NCBI GenBank assembly: GCA_001768975.1
Contig: MEND01000131.1
Coordinates: 1 to 38,581, forward strand
Length of the DNA stretch: 38,581 nt
From: Bacteroidetes bacterium GWA2_31_9
GTDB lineage: Bacteria; Bacteroidota; Bacteroidia; Bacteroidales; GWF2-33-38
Reading direction: 5' to 3'
Shown here piece after piece: positions 19,869-30,619 of the stretch. The notes below the pieces were generated by a model, which searched no databases, was not told the DNA's origin, and saw only the letters and a list, made by a program, of their open reading frames with translations. A program made the position numbers and the translations under genes. How positions within the stretch are numbered: the stretch's first letter is position 1; each line of letters opens with the position of its first letter.

Positions 19869-21452
19869 ATGAAATTTATTTCAGATTTTCTTGTAATTGG
19901 TTCAGGTATTGCCGGATTAAGCTATGCTCTTAAAGTTGCCGAATTTGGCAAAGTACACCTTATTACAAAAAGCAACGACATTTTAGAAACGTCAACACGC
20001 TATGCACAAGGTGGAATAGCAGCGGTTTTAAATCAACAAGATGATACTTACGAAAAGCACATTCAAGATACACTAACGTGTGGTGTTGGTTTATGTAACG
20101 AAGAAATAGTTCGAATGGTTGTTAACGAAGCTCCATCGCAAATTAATGAGCTTATAAAATGGGGAACAAATTTCGATAAAAATTTTACAGGAGAATACGA
20201 CTTGGCTAAAGAAGGTGGACATTCTGAAAAAAGAATTTTACACCATAAGGACAATACTGGATTTGAAATTCAACGTGCATTATCAGAAGAAGTAAAAAGG
20301 AATAAAAACATTACAATTTTTAACGACCATTTTACAGTTGAAATTATCACTCAACATCATCAAAAAAAACTTGTAAAAAGAGGTGATAAGGATATTCAGT
20401 GCTTTGGTGCTTATATTTTTAATAACTGTACCAAAAAAGTTGATACATTTCTTGCAAAGTCAACATTGCTTGCTACTGGAGGAATTGGCAGTGTTTATTT
20501 AACCACAACAAATCCAATAATTTCTACTGGTGATGGTATTGCTATGGTTTATAGAGCAAAAGGCGAAATTGAAAATATGGAGTTTGTTCAGTTTCACCCT
20601 ACATCATTGTATAACCCAAGCGAAAAACCTTCGTATCTTATTACAGAAGCAATGCGTGGATTTGGTGCGATTTTAAAAACAACTGATGGAAAAGAATTTA
20701 TGCATAAGTACGATTCCAGAGGGTCGCTTGCACCTAGAGATATTGTTGCAAGAGCAATAGACAACGAAATGAAAATTAGTGGAGAAGGCTTTGTATATCT
20801 TGATGCTACAAATTTAAATGCTGAAGAATTGATTAATCATTTTCCAAATATTCATAGCAAATGTCTTGGTTTAGGAATAGATATTACAAAAAATATGATT
20901 CCTGTAACTCCAGCTTCACACTATTCTTGTGGCGGAATAAAAGTAGATAAGGATGGGAAAAGTTCAATTAATCATTTATATGCTGCAGGAGAGGTTACTT
21001 CTACCGGAATGCATGGTGCAAACAGATTAGCTTCAAATTCGTTGCTTGAGGCAGTAGTTTTTGCAGATAGAGCAGCAAAAGCTGCAGTAAATGAGTCTTT
21101 GAATACTACAATAAATAATAAAATACCTGAATGGAATGACGAAGGAACTACACACAATGAGGAACTAATACTTATTACTCAAAGCATGAAGGAAATGCAA
21201 CAAATAATGAGTAATTATGTTGGAATTGTTCGTTCAAATCTTCGTTTAAAAAGAGCACTTGATCGCCTCGAAATTCTTTACAATGAAACCGAGGATTTAT
21301 ACAAAAAATCTAAAGTTTCAGTAAAGCTATGCGAATTAAGAAATTTGATAAATGTTGGTTATCTAATAATCAGAATGGGTCAACAAAGAAAAGAAAGTAT
21401 TGGATTGCACTTTAATCTTGATTACACTTCTGTTGGAAACAAAAAGCATTAA
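19869..21452 (+). CDS. nadB: L-aspartate oxidase
   Basis: FAD motif FLVIGSGIAGLSYAL, TRYAQGGIAAVL, EFVQFHPTSL, RDIVARAID, HYSCGGIKVD, GMHGANRLASNSLLEA. Confidence 0.97.
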   Translation: MKFISDFLVIGSGIAGLSYALKVAEFGKVHLITKSNDILETSTRYAQGGIAAVLNQQDDTYEKHIQDTLTCGVGLCNEEIVRMVVNEAPSQINELIKWGTNFDKNFTGEYDLAKEGGHSEKRILHHKDNTGFEIQRALSEEVKRNKNITIFNDHFTVEIITQHHQKKLVKRGDKDIQCFGAYIFNNCTKKVDTFLAKSTLLATGGIGSVYLTTTNPIISTGDGIAMVYRAKGEIENMEFVQFHPTSLYNPSEKPSYLITEAMRGFGAILKTTDGKEFMHKYDSRGSLAPRDIVARAIDNEMKISGEGFVYLDATNLNAEELINHFPNIHSKCLGLGIDITKNMIPVTPASHYSCGGIKVDKDGKSSINHLYAAGEVTSTGMHGANRLASNSLLEAVVFADRAAKAAVNESLNTTINNKIPEWNDEGTTHNEELILITQSMKEMQQIMSNYVGIVRSNLRLKRALDRLEILYNETEDLYKKSKVSVKLCELRNLINVGYLIIRMGQQRKESIGLHFNLDYTSVGNKKH

Positions 21453-21573
21453 TGTTATTTGTTAACAAAATGCTAATTTACATATTCATTGGTCAAAAAA
21501 ATAGCTTAAAACCCTAATCCTCCTTGAATTTTAGGATTGATATTCATACTTTTATAAAATAAACAATAATTGT

Positions 21574-23661
21574 ATGAAAAATTTAATATTTTGCACATTA
21601 GCTATTTTTCTCAGTATTAATCTTTTGTATTCGCAAAACGAAGGTTTTTCATGTTCTAGTGCTGAACGTAATAGAATTTTAGAAGAAAACAATCCATTAA
21701 TAAAAGCTGATAGAGAAAAGCTTGAAATAGAAACACAAAACCATTTGAACAATCCAAATAAATCAGATGTTTTACATATAGTACCAATAGTTTTTCATAT
21801 TATTCACAAATATGGTTCAGAAAATATTTCAAAAGCACAAATTGAAGATCAGGTAAGAATTCTTAATGAGGATTTCCGAAAATTAAATAATGACACTTCA
21901 TCAATAGTTGCTGCATTTAAAAGTATTGCTGCAGATTCAAAAGTTGAATTCCGACTTGCTAAAAAAGACCCTAATGGGAATTGTACAGAAGGAATTACCA
22001 GAGTATATTCTTTGCTTACAGATGATGCAGATGATGATGCAAAATATGAAGATCCTGCATGGCCTCGAAATAAATATCTTAATGTTTGGGTAGTTAAATC
22101 AGTGTCTGGAGCTGCTGGATATGCGTACTATCCAAGCACATGGACTAGTGCTGAAATTGATGGTATAATAATTAATCATCAGTATATTGGAAGTATTGGA
22201 ACTGGTTCAACAACAAGATCAAGAGCATTGACTCATGAAATTGGACATTATTTAAATTTGTCACATCCATGGGGAAACTCTAACGATCCAGGATTAGCCG
22301 ATAATTGCAACGATGACGATGGCGTTTCTGATACTCCTAATACAATTGGCTGGACAACATGTACTTTAGCAGGAACAAGTTGTGGTTCACTTGATAATGT
22401 TCAAAATTTTATGGAATATTCATATTGTACAAAAATGTACACAACTGGTCAAAAAGACAGACTAAGAACTGCATTAGAATCAACAACTGCATCAAGAAGT
22501 AGTTTGTGGCAAACTTCAAATTTGATTGCTACCGGAACAAATGACGGTTATGTGCCAACTGCATGTACTCCAATTGCCGATTTTTCTATAAGTCACGAAA
22601 ATATTTGTAATGGAAATGTAGTTCAATATTCAGATTTAAGTTATAATGGCGATTTAAGTCAGGCAACTTGGCTTTGGACTTTTCAAGGAGGAACTCCGGC
22701 AACTTCTACCGAATTAAATCCTACTGTAACCTACGTTAATGCTGGAAATTTTAATACAACATTATCTGTTACAAACCAAACAGGTACTGGACAAGCTACA
22801 AAAAATTCAATTTTGTCAGTTTTTGATAAGTCATTAGGCGAGCAAGCACCTTTTAATTATGGCTTTGAAAATTCATCTTTCCCAAATAACACAATTGATG
22901 CAAATAAAAGTTGGGAAGTAATTCAAGGTGATTTGTATCCTTTTCAGAGGACAACCTCTGCTTTTACTTCAGGCAGTGCATCTGTTAGAATTAGAAACTA
23001 TGGAAATGTTGATGGAACTCTTAATTCTCTTATTTCCCCAAATATTGTAATGCCTCAAAACACTGTATCTGTTTCGCTTACATTTAAAGTTGCTTATGCA
23101 AAAAAAACAACTACATCGGCAGATAATTTAAAGGTATATTTAACTTCAGATTGCGGAAAAACATGGAGTTTGAGATATTCTCGTTCTGGAACAACATTAT
23201 CTTCAACTGCTTCCATAATTAGTGGCACATTTGTTCCTACTTCTACTCAATGGAGAGAAGAAACTGTTAGTATGGGAAGTTTTGCTGACTCTACAAATCT
23301 CAAAATTAAATTTGATATGACAAGCAATGGTGGAAATTACCTATATATTGACGATATTAATATTTCAATTGTTACATCTGACAATTTGCTTGAAAACCAT
23401 GAGCCATATATTGATGTTTTCCCAAATCCAATTACCGAAAATACAAAAATATCATATTCGGTATATAAAAATTCCGATGTTCAATTCTCTTTAACAGACT
23501 TAACTGGACGTACTTTAGGCGTATATTCAGAAGAGCAAACAGTTGGAAATTACACTTTTAATTTAAATGAAATTGTAACTGAAATACCAAATGGTGTATA
23601 TATTCTTACTACAAATATCAGTGGATTTAAGAAGTCATTTAGACTTACAAATGCGAAATAA
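21574..23661 (+). CDS. Secreted M43-like (pappalysin/cytophagalysin) zinc metalloprotease with PKD domain and T9SS C-terminal sorting domain
   Basis: Signal peptide; HEIGHYLNLSH zinc motif (HExxHxxxxxH); Met-turn region NFMEYSYCTKMYTTGQKDRL; PKD WLWTFQGGTPATSTELNPTVTY; C-terminal VFPNPITENTKISY...GRTLG...PNGVYILTTNISG. Confidence 0.9.
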   Translation: MKNLIFCTLAIFLSINLLYSQNEGFSCSSAERNRILEENNPLIKADREKLEIETQNHLNNPNKSDVLHIVPIVFHIIHKYGSENISKAQIEDQVRILNEDFRKLNNDTSSIVAAFKSIAADSKVEFRLAKKDPNGNCTEGITRVYSLLTDDADDDAKYEDPAWPRNKYLNVWVVKSVSGAAGYAYYPSTWTSAEIDGIIINHQYIGSIGTGSTTRSRALTHEIGHYLNLSHPWGNSNDPGLADNCNDDDGVSDTPNTIGWTTCTLAGTSCGSLDNVQNFMEYSYCTKMYTTGQKDRLRTALESTTASRSSLWQTSNLIATGTNDGYVPTACTPIADFSISHENICNGNVVQYSDLSYNGDLSQATWLWTFQGGTPATSTELNPTVTYVNAGNFNTTLSVTNQTGTGQATKNSILSVFDKSLGEQAPFNYGFENSSFPNNTIDANKSWEVIQGDLYPFQRTTSAFTSGSASVRIRNYGNVDGTLNSLISPNIVMPQNTVSVSLTFKVAYAKKTTTSADNLKVYLTSDCGKTWSLRYSRSGTTLSSTASIISGTFVPTSTQWREETVSMGSFADSTNLKIKFDMTSNGGNYLYIDDINISIVTSDNLLENHEPYIDVFPNPITENTKISYSVYKNSDVQFSLTDLTGRTLGVYSEEQTVGNYTFNLNEIVTEIPNGVYILTTNISGFKKSFRLTNAK

Positions 23662-23670
23662 TTTTTAAAA

Positions 23671-23709
23671 AAAAGACCTAACAGGTTTTTAAAACCTGTT
23701 AGGTCTTTT
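23671..23709. terminator. Strong hairpin terminator, long perfect stem
   Basis: AAAAGACCTAACAGGTTTT-t-AAAACCTGTTAGGTCTTTT between convergent genes. Confidence 0.85.
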
Positions 23710-23737
23710 TATATCTATTCCTGAAAATAAATACTTA

Positions 23738-24058
23738 TCACTTTTTTTCTCTTTTTATAATTTTGTCAGGGTTTTGTCTTGTATCAAAAATGTCGGTTAT
23801 ATAAACCTTTTTATCTTCAATTTTATAAATAATTTTATAGTTTCCTCTTACCAAAAATCTATGTTCTTCATTTAATTCCTTCAATAAATCTTCTATTTTA
23901 CCCGATAACGAATAAGGTTCTAATTGTTGAGCTCCAGATAAAATATTCTTTTTAATATTACTTGCGATTGTAATACTTACATTTTCCTTGTAATACTTAT
24001 AAATTTCAGATAATGAGAACAGTGCAAATTTAGTCCAAAATACTTTCATTATTACCAA
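23738..24058 (-). CDS. RelE/ParE superfamily toxin
   Basis: MKVFWTKFALFSLSEIYKYY...RFLVRGNYKIIYKIEDKKVYITDIFDTRQNP; overlaps the upstream small ORF. Confidence 0.85.
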   Translation of the reverse strand: MVIMKVFWTKFALFSLSEIYKYYKENVSITIASNIKKNILSGAQQLEPYSLSGKIEDLLKELNEEHRFLVRGNYKIIYKIEDKKVYITDIFDTRQNPDKIIKREKK

Positions 24059-24291
24059 CTTTTAGACATTTTTTCTACTTCATCTTGTGAATAAATCTCC
24101 CCATTTTCAATATTTTTATTAGATAATTTGGCTCTATTTACTAATTCTTGCTTTGTAAACTTTTTTAATTGAGGTCTATGTAAAGAGTTGTTAATAATAT
24201 CTTCAATTTTCTTAAAAACCTTATCATCATTTAGTATAATAAGTTGTTCAATAATGTTTAATTTTTTGGTTTGAATTTCTAAACTTCTCAT
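24052..24291 (-). CDS. Cognate antitoxin of the ParE-like toxin
   Basis: 79-aa ORF overlapping the toxin start by 7 bp; standard antitoxin-toxin order. Confidence 0.75.
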   Translation of the reverse strand: MRSLEIQTKKLNIIEQLIILNDDKVFKKIEDIINNSLHRPQLKKFTKQELVNRAKLSNKNIENGEIYSQDEVEKMSKSW

Positions 24292-24550
24292 CCTTTGATA
24301 TTTATCTAATTTTAAACAATTTTGTCGATTTATGTTTTTTACTTAAAGCATTTATACCACTTGAATTAATAAAATAGCCCAAATATTATATGGTAAAATG
24401 CCGATGCTACACGAAAATAGTACAATTCAATTGGACTATATTGAGTGTGCAATCGGTATTACAATTTCTATATTTTTCTCAATTAAATTCATATATCAAA
24501 AATACAAAAAAAAATCACTATTTCTATGCTTTGTTTTTACAATATTTTTT

Positions 24551-27010
24551 TTACTCCTGAAAATAAACCCTCTTAACCCTTCTCGAAATTGAAGTCAGGA
24601 TTTCGTAAGGAATTGTTTGGGCATCTTTTGCAATATTTTCAATCGGATAATTTTCGTTAAAAATTATTACTTCGTCACCTTCTTTTGCTTCAATTTCAGA
24701 AATGTTAATCATTGTCATATCCATGCAAATATTTCCAATTATTGGAGCAATTTTATTGTTTACCATTACTTTTCCTGCTCCATTGCTTAAAATACGGTGC
24801 AAACCATCGGCATAACCAATTGGAATTGTAGCAATTTTTCCTTGCTTTTCTAATTTCCCTTTTCTGTTATATCCAACAGTATCAGTGGTTTCTAAAGTTT
24901 TTATTTGCGAAATAATTGTCTTTAACGAACACACATTCATTAACCGACCTTTTGAAACCGAGCTAACTCCATATAAGCCAATTCCAAGTCTTACCATATC
25001 AAAATTATATTCCGGAAATCGTTCAACTCCAGATGAATTAAGCACATGCTTGATTACATTGTATTTTAGGTGTTTTTCTATTTTCTCAGCTACAGTTAAA
25101 AAAATTTCAATCTGATGTTTCGTAAAATCGTCTTGATTTTTGTCTTCACTGGCAACTAAATGCGTAAATACAGATTTTACAATAATTGAATTATTCTCGC
25201 TCAAAATATTAAGTAATTCGTCAACTTCGGAACTTAAAAAGCCTAAACGCTTCATTCCTGTATCAATTTTTAAATGAATAGGATAGGAGCCTGACAAATA
25301 ATATTTTTGAGATTTAATAAATGAATTTAAAATCTTTAAGCTATAAATTTCGGGTTCCAGATTATATTCAAACATTTGATTGAATCCATTCTCTTCGGGA
25401 TTCATAATCATAATTGGAATTGTGATTCCTGCTTTTCGTAATTCAATTCCTTCGTCGATATATGCAACGGCCAAATAATCAATTCTCTGGTGAGAAAGCA
25501 GGTTTGAAATTTCTAAAATTCCGCTTCCATAAGAAAAAGCCTTTACCATTGCCATAACTTTAGTTTCTGGTTTGAGTAAAGATTTATAGTAGTTAAGATT
25601 ATGAACAACAGCATTTAAGTTGACTTCATGAACTGTTTCGTGTACTTTATACTGTAAAATAGAACTTATTTTTTCAAACTGAAAAACCCTAGCTCCTTTT
25701 AGCAAAATTGCTTCATTTTGAAGTTGATATTCAGTAATATGACTTAAAAAGTCAGAAGTATTAAGAAAAAAATGTTTTTTGACTTTGAAAAAATCGGCAT
25801 ATTTTGAGATTCCTTCGCCAATTCCTATAAATCTATAAATTTCGCTTTTATTGATTAATGATGCAACTTCCTTGTAAAGAGCTTCTTCGTTTTTGCCAGA
25901 CTCTAGCAAGTCAGATAAAATAACTGTTTTTTGAGAATATTGATGTTGTTGTTTAAGATAATCAAGGGCAATTATTAACGAGCCAATATCTGAATTGTAA
26001 CTATCGTTAATAATTAAACAATCGTTAATTCCGGCTTTTAGCTCCATTCGCATTTCAATAGGCACAAGATTTTTCATGCGTTCAGCAATAATTTCATGTG
26101 AATATTCTAAGTGAATCATTGTAAGCCAGCATGTTATTGAGTTTTCAATTGATGCATCATCAATAAATGGAATTTCAATCTCGAAATGTTTGTTCCGATT
26201 TTCAGCCTTTATTTTAGTCGATTTTTCAGCTTTAATTATTGATTCAATTTTTAAAGTAGCATTATTGTCTTTTGACCATGTTAATAGTGTTTTATCGGAA
26301 TATTTGCTGATAATTGCCTTGTGAATATCCTGAAAATCTGAGCAATAAATAATGGTTTTGCAATTGTAAAATAGCTTTAGTTTTTCGGAAATTTTTTGGT
26401 TCAAATTTTCAAAATTTTCTTGATGTGCCTGACCAATATTTGTAAAAATTCCGATGTCGGGTTTTATAATATTTTCGAGATTTTCCATCTCGTTTGTTAA
26501 GCTTATTCCTGCTTCAAAAATTCCAATATCCGAATTATCATCTAATTGCCAAACCGAAAGAGGAACTCCAATTTGTGAATTATAACTTCGTGGACTTTTT
26601 GTGATATTTTTTTCGGTCGAAAGCAATTGTGAAAGCCATTCTTTTACAACTGTTTTACCATTGCTTCCAGTAATTCCAATAATTGGAATGTTAAATTTAT
26701 TTCGGTGATATTGAGTTAATTTTTGAAGTGCATTTATTGTGTTTTCGACTAAAATAAATGCAGAATTTTTATATTTTTCTGTGTCAGGAACTGATGTAAC
26801 AACAAATGCACGAAGTCCTTTTTCGTAAAGTTCATCAATATATTTATGCCCGTTGTGCCTTTTTCCATTTATTGCAAAAAATATAGTTTCACTAGGCGAA
26901 ATCAACGAACGGCTATCGGTTAGCAAATATCTGAAAGAAGTTTTTTGGTTTGTTCCAAATATTTTTCCTCCAATAATAGATGCAATTTTATCAATTTTAT
27001 ATTCTGACAT
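24551..27010 (-). CDS. Bifunctional UDP-N-acetylmuramoyl-tripeptide:D-Ala-D-Ala ligase / alanine racemase
   Basis: MurF half with ITGSNGKTVVKEWLSQLL; Alr half with VMAMVKAFSYGSG, HLKIDTGMKRLGF, ICMDMTMI; typical Bacteroidetes fusion. Confidence 0.95.
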   Translation of the reverse strand: MSEYKIDKIASIIGGKIFGTNQKTSFRYLLTDSRSLISPSETIFFAINGKRHNGHKYIDELYEKGLRAFVVTSVPDTEKYKNSAFILVENTINALQKLTQYHRNKFNIPIIGITGSNGKTVVKEWLSQLLSTEKNITKSPRSYNSQIGVPLSVWQLDDNSDIGIFEAGISLTNEMENLENIIKPDIGIFTNIGQAHQENFENLNQKISEKLKLFYNCKTIIYCSDFQDIHKAIISKYSDKTLLTWSKDNNATLKIESIIKAEKSTKIKAENRNKHFEIEIPFIDDASIENSITCWLTMIHLEYSHEIIAERMKNLVPIEMRMELKAGINDCLIINDSYNSDIGSLIIALDYLKQQHQYSQKTVILSDLLESGKNEEALYKEVASLINKSEIYRFIGIGEGISKYADFFKVKKHFFLNTSDFLSHITEYQLQNEAILLKGARVFQFEKISSILQYKVHETVHEVNLNAVVHNLNYYKSLLKPETKVMAMVKAFSYGSGILEISNLLSHQRIDYLAVAYIDEGIELRKAGITIPIMIMNPEENGFNQMFEYNLEPEIYSLKILNSFIKSQKYYLSGSYPIHLKIDTGMKRLGFLSSEVDELLNILSENNSIIVKSVFTHLVASEDKNQDDFTKHQIEIFLTVAEKIEKHLKYNVIKHVLNSSGVERFPEYNFDMVRLGIGLYGVSSVSKGRLMNVCSLKTIISQIKTLETTDTVGYNRKGKLEKQGKIATIPIGYADGLHRILSNGAGKVMVNNKIAPIIGNICMDMTMINISEIEAKEGDEVIIFNENYPIENIAKDAQTIPYEILTSISRRVKRVYFQE

Positions 27011-27013
27011 TAT

Positions 27014-27604
27014 TTAGTGAGATTCACTTTTTGCAAGAGCTTCTTTAAAACAACTTCGGCATAATGGCTCATAAATATCTTTTTCGCCAAGTACTACAAG
27101 CTTTTCGATTGCCGAAAGGCGATGCGAAAATTGTGCAAGATTTCCGCAATGAACACATATTGCATGAACTTTTGTAACATATTCGGCAATTGACACTAAC
27201 GCAGGAATGGGTCCGAAAGGTTTTCCTTTAAAGTCCATATCTAATCCTGCAACAATCACTCTCACACCATTATTTGCTAAAGTATTGCAAACTTCAATTA
27301 GTCCATTATCGAAAAATTGTGCTTCGTCAATTCCAACTACATCAACATCTCCGGTTAGTAATAAAATATTTGCAGCGGTTTCAACTGGGGTTGAAAGAAT
27401 TGCATTTGAGTCGTGCGAAACAACTTCTTCTTCAGAATATCTGACATCAACTTGTGGCTTGAATATTTCAACTTTTTGTTTAGCAAATTTTGCACGCTTC
27501 AATCGTCGAATCAATTCTTCTGTTTTGCCCGAAAACATTGAGCCACAAACAACTTCAATCCAGCCACTTCTCTTGGTATTTCCTATCCTATTTTCTAAAA
27601 ACAT
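27014..27604 (-). CDS. tdk: Thymidine kinase (ORF opens at 27652; internal start at 27604 preferred)
   Basis: [23 protein letters not shown]-loop, [13 protein letters not shown]-terminal C-x2-C and C-x2-C zinc site. Confidence 0.95.
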   Translation of the reverse strand: MFLENRIGNTKRSGWIEVVCGSMFSGKTEELIRRLKRAKFAKQKVEIFKPQVDVRYSEEEVVSHDSNAILSTPVETAANILLLTGDVDVVGIDEAQFFDNGLIEVCNTLANNGVRVIVAGLDMDFKGKPFGPIPALVSIAEYVTKVHAICVHCGNLAQFSHRLSAIEKLVVLGEKDIYEPLCRSCFKEALAKSESH

Positions 27605-27749
27605 TTTAATTAATCTGTACCTACAAAAATAAAATAATTTGGCTATTTTCAAGCAATATCAATTTTTTTAATTATTAAAAATTTAAGATGTTATAAATCG
27701 GTATTATGTTTGTATGATGCTTTAATTTTTATAACATTATCATTTAAGG

Positions 27750-27780
27750 TTGTTAAACTGAAATGATTTTTCTATTTTTG
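27750..27780 (+). promoter_or_regulatory. Candidate promoter (TTG near 27750, TATTTTTG 27773-27780)
   Basis: TAnnTTTG match 20 bp before ATG 27801. Confidence 0.4.
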
Positions 27781-27800
27781 ATGTTCGAATAAAATTTATA

Positions 27801-28679
27801 ATGAGATACATAATAATAATATTGATTTCTGTTTTTTTTCAGTTTGTAGCTAGTTCACAAACGTCTGAAAATTACAATGGAGAAACGATAAACCTAACTG
27901 ATGCAGAAGGTCTTAAACAGGGTAAGTGGCTTAAGTTTAATACTGATAAAACTGTTGTAATTGAAGAAGGAAAGTACGTTAATAATAAAAAAGAAGAGCT
28001 TTGGAAACAATATTATAATAGTGGAAAAATTAAAACTGAGCTGACTTACAAGAATAATAAAGCTGACGGATATGCAAAGTTTTACTACGAAAACGGAAAT
28101 GTTTCAGAAGAAGGTTTATGGCAAAGTAATAAATGGATAGGTGCTTATAAAATGTATTTTGAAAATGGAAATCTATCTTATGAGTGGAATTATACCGAGC
28201 AAGGAAAGCGAACAGGAGTCCAAAAATATTATCATCCAAATGGTAAAATAATGATTGAAGGCGATTGGCAAGAAGGTAAAGAAAACGGAATAATTAAAGA
28301 ATACGACGATTCAGGAAATCTTGTTGCCGAAAAGAACTTTAATGGTGGAAAATTTGATGTTGCTACTTCAAAAGAATACACAACAACTTCTACAAATAAC
28401 AATACTACTAATAATACAACTCAAGCTGAAATCAAAAAAGATACCGTAAAAACCAATACGAATGTAACCACTACAACTAAAGCTTTAGAATTATTTACCG
28501 GAACTGGCTATAATAAATTATACACCAAAGATGGCAAAATTGAACAAGAAGGCGATTTTGTAAATGGTATATTAATGAAAGGTAAAAAATTCTATTACGA
28601 TGCAACTGGCAAATTATCTAAAACAGCCATTATTAAAGACGGTAAAGTCCTTAACGTTATTGTCGAAGAACATAAGTAG
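27801..28679 (+). CDS. MORN-repeat (YwqK-like) secreted protein
   Basis: Signal peptide; repeated YYxNGKI..EG.W..GK.NG repeats. Confidence 0.85.
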   Translation: MRYIIIILISVFFQFVASSQTSENYNGETINLTDAEGLKQGKWLKFNTDKTVVIEEGKYVNNKKEELWKQYYNSGKIKTELTYKNNKADGYAKFYYENGNVSEEGLWQSNKWIGAYKMYFENGNLSYEWNYTEQGKRTGVQKYYHPNGKIMIEGDWQEGKENGIIKEYDDSGNLVAEKNFNGGKFDVATSKEYTTTSTNNNTTNNTTQAEIKKDTVKTNTNVTTTTKALELFTGTGYNKLYTKDGKIEQEGDFVNGILMKGKKFYYDATGKLSKTAIIKDGKVLNVIVEEHK

Positions 28680-28776
28680 TTTTTGATTTTTGAATTAGAA
28701 AAATAACGTTATTAAACACCACACATGTTCAATTAAATTTGGAAATATTGTGTGGTTTTTATGAACATATAAACGA

Positions 28777-30329
28777 GTTGGCGGATATTTGAAAACGCTC
28801 CTAGATAATTGTACTGTTTAAATTAAATAATTGGGGTGAACAAATATCTTTCCTTTACAGGGTTCGTTTTTATTCTATTTACATTAAAAAGAAATAATAT
28901 AAATGGCTAATAATACTCATGGTGCTCTTCTTAAAAGAGGAATTGAAAGTACTGTAGCACAAAATCTTGTTGAATCTGGTTATACAATTGAAAAATTACA
29001 ATACAAGACTTTAGAAGACTTAATTGCCCTTGGAATACCAGAAGTACAATCAAAAAAACTATTGGATGGACGCCCACCAATTCCAGACGACACGTTTGCT
29101 CAAGTTTTACATGATTCCAAACATGTTTGCTGTGTTTGTAGAGAAGCAAGTAGAGGAATTATTATTCACCATATCGAAGAGTGGGCTATAAGTCGAAGTC
29201 ATGATTATGATAATTTGGTTGTATTATGCTCTTTACACCACGATGAAGCTCATACTAAAAGATATTTAACAATAGTTCTTAGTTCAGACAAGATCCGATT
29301 CGCAAGAGAGAAATGGTATGCACAAGTCAAGGCTCATGATACTGCTGTAATTACAGGACACCCAATTCCCGAATTTGACAATCAGGAAATCAGTGAGGTT
29401 GAAGTGAGTGATGTGGAACAATTCATTAATTCATTAAAATCTAATACTATCATCCGATTAAAAGAAGGAAAGTACAATCTTTCTGACATCGCAAAATACG
29501 ACTCTAATCCAAACGTAAGATGGCGAACTGTTTTTAACGGTTATGAACCTCATATTGAAAACATAAAAAATCTGAAAATAGTTGGCGAGGGAAGGGTTGA
29601 AATATTAATTAACCCATCATACGCATGGGTTCTGAGATTTAATAATAGTTCAAACATTGAAATAACTAATATAACCGCAGGACATATCACTCCTGGAAGT
29701 TGTACTGGTGGAGTATTTATGTTTAATGAATGCCACCGCATAAAAATATCAAACTGTGACCTTTATGGATGTGGTACATATGGATTGACATTCAATAAAA
29801 GTTCTAATGGCACTATTAATAAAACGATTGTTCGAGAATGTACATACGGCATTGCCCAATTCTTTAATTCAAGTAAAATAATTTTTAGAGATTGTTCATT
29901 TTTAGACTGTCAAGAGTTTGATTTATTGACCATTCTTGAATATTGTGAAGATATTTCATTTTTGACATGCAATTTTCGCAATAATTATATCTCCTGGGAT
30001 GAACGATTTTTCATCGAGACAGATAGAACCTGCAAGGACATTGTAATTGAATACTCAGAAATAAAGAACAATAAGGTTCTAAATTGGTCTAATGAACCTG
30101 AGGTAATTTTAACAAGACACAATGATTACAGCAATAATAACTTTCAACACCCAGAAGACCAGTGGTATTTTGATGATGAAAATTAACTATGAAAGACAAA
30201 CATCCGATAACAGCACCTTGCCAAAAGCAGGTCAGTCGTGGTTAAAGAAACTTTTGGCTCTGAATAAATATTAGAGATAGCTTGACAGGTTGGTGCTCCG
30301 AAAGCCCCGCCTTCGGCAAGCTGCAAACC
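28777..30329 (+). other. Candidate cassette 1 (start motif GTTGGCGGATATTTG, ORF 28903-30186, closing imperfect palindrome 30197-30336)
   Basis: Start motif is complementary to CAAACATCCGATAAC (30197-30211) at 12/15 positions; palindrome flanks AACAGCaCCTTGCC...GGCAAGCTGCAAACCGTT. Confidence 0.5.
28903..30186 (+). CDS. HhH-like + HNH nuclease domain fused to a right-handed beta-helix domain
   Basis: GIESTVAQNLVESGYTIEKLQYKTLEDLIALGI; HVCCVCREASRGIIIHHIEEWAISRSHDYDNLVVLCSLHHDEAH; repeated short beta-coil segments NSSNIEITNITAG, ECHRIKISNCDLYGCGTYGLTFNKSSNGTINKTIVREC, NSSKIIFRDCSFLDC. Confidence 0.8.
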   Translation: MANNTHGALLKRGIESTVAQNLVESGYTIEKLQYKTLEDLIALGIPEVQSKKLLDGRPPIPDDTFAQVLHDSKHVCCVCREASRGIIIHHIEEWAISRSHDYDNLVVLCSLHHDEAHTKRYLTIVLSSDKIRFAREKWYAQVKAHDTAVITGHPIPEFDNQEISEVEVSDVEQFINSLKSNTIIRLKEGKYNLSDIAKYDSNPNVRWRTVFNGYEPHIENIKNLKIVGEGRVEILINPSYAWVLRFNNSSNIEITNITAGHITPGSCTGGVFMFNECHRIKISNCDLYGCGTYGLTFNKSSNGTINKTIVRECTYGIAQFFNSSKIIFRDCSFLDCQEFDLLTILEYCEDISFLTCNFRNNYISWDERFFIETDRTCKDIVIEYSEIKNNKVLNWSNEPEVILTRHNDYSNNNFQHPEDQWYFDDEN

Positions 30330-30359
30330 GTTCCCACACAGTTTAAAAAAGCTTTGATT

Positions 30360-30617
30360 AAGTTTGTTTCCTAATAAAGAAACTCGTAAAATGACAGAGA
30401 ACTCTTTAAAAAGCTTAATGAAAATATTTGGGAATTTAGAACACAATTCAACAGTAAAGCATATAGACTTTTTTCATTTTGGGACAATACAACAGAACAA
30501 ACAACTTTAGTTGTAGCAACTCATGGAATATTGAAAAAGACACAAAAGACACCAAAAAAAGAAATAGAAAAAGCGGAAGAAATTAGAAAACACTATTTTA
30601 TCAATAAAAACAAATAA
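30360..30617 (+). pseudogene. HigB/RelE (Gp49-like) toxin remnant, N-terminus missing or frameshifted
   Basis: From 30393: DRELFKKLNENIWEFRTQFNSKAYRLFSFWDNTTEQTTLVVATHGILKKTQKTPKKEIEKAEEIRKHYFINKNK*; stop upstream in frame at 30387; PNKETRKM in an adjacent frame. Confidence 0.75.
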
Positions 30618-30619
30618 TT

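Noticed and set aside
23671-23709. GACCTAACAGGTTTT palindrome as a mobile repeat
   Set aside because: More simply explained as a terminator between convergent genes; similar hairpins are common in Bacteroidetes and only one copy is seen here.
24398-24592. 64-aa plus-strand ORF before the murF-alr 3' end
   Set aside because: Hydrophobic AT-rich translation overlapping the end of murF-alr; no supporting motif.
24551-27010. MurF-alanine racemase fusion as a new fusion
   Set aside because: Well-established bifunctional enzyme in Bacteroidetes.
30183-30446. 87-aa minus-strand ORF
   Set aside because: Lies across the imperfect palindrome and toxin remnant; translation has no recognisable features.
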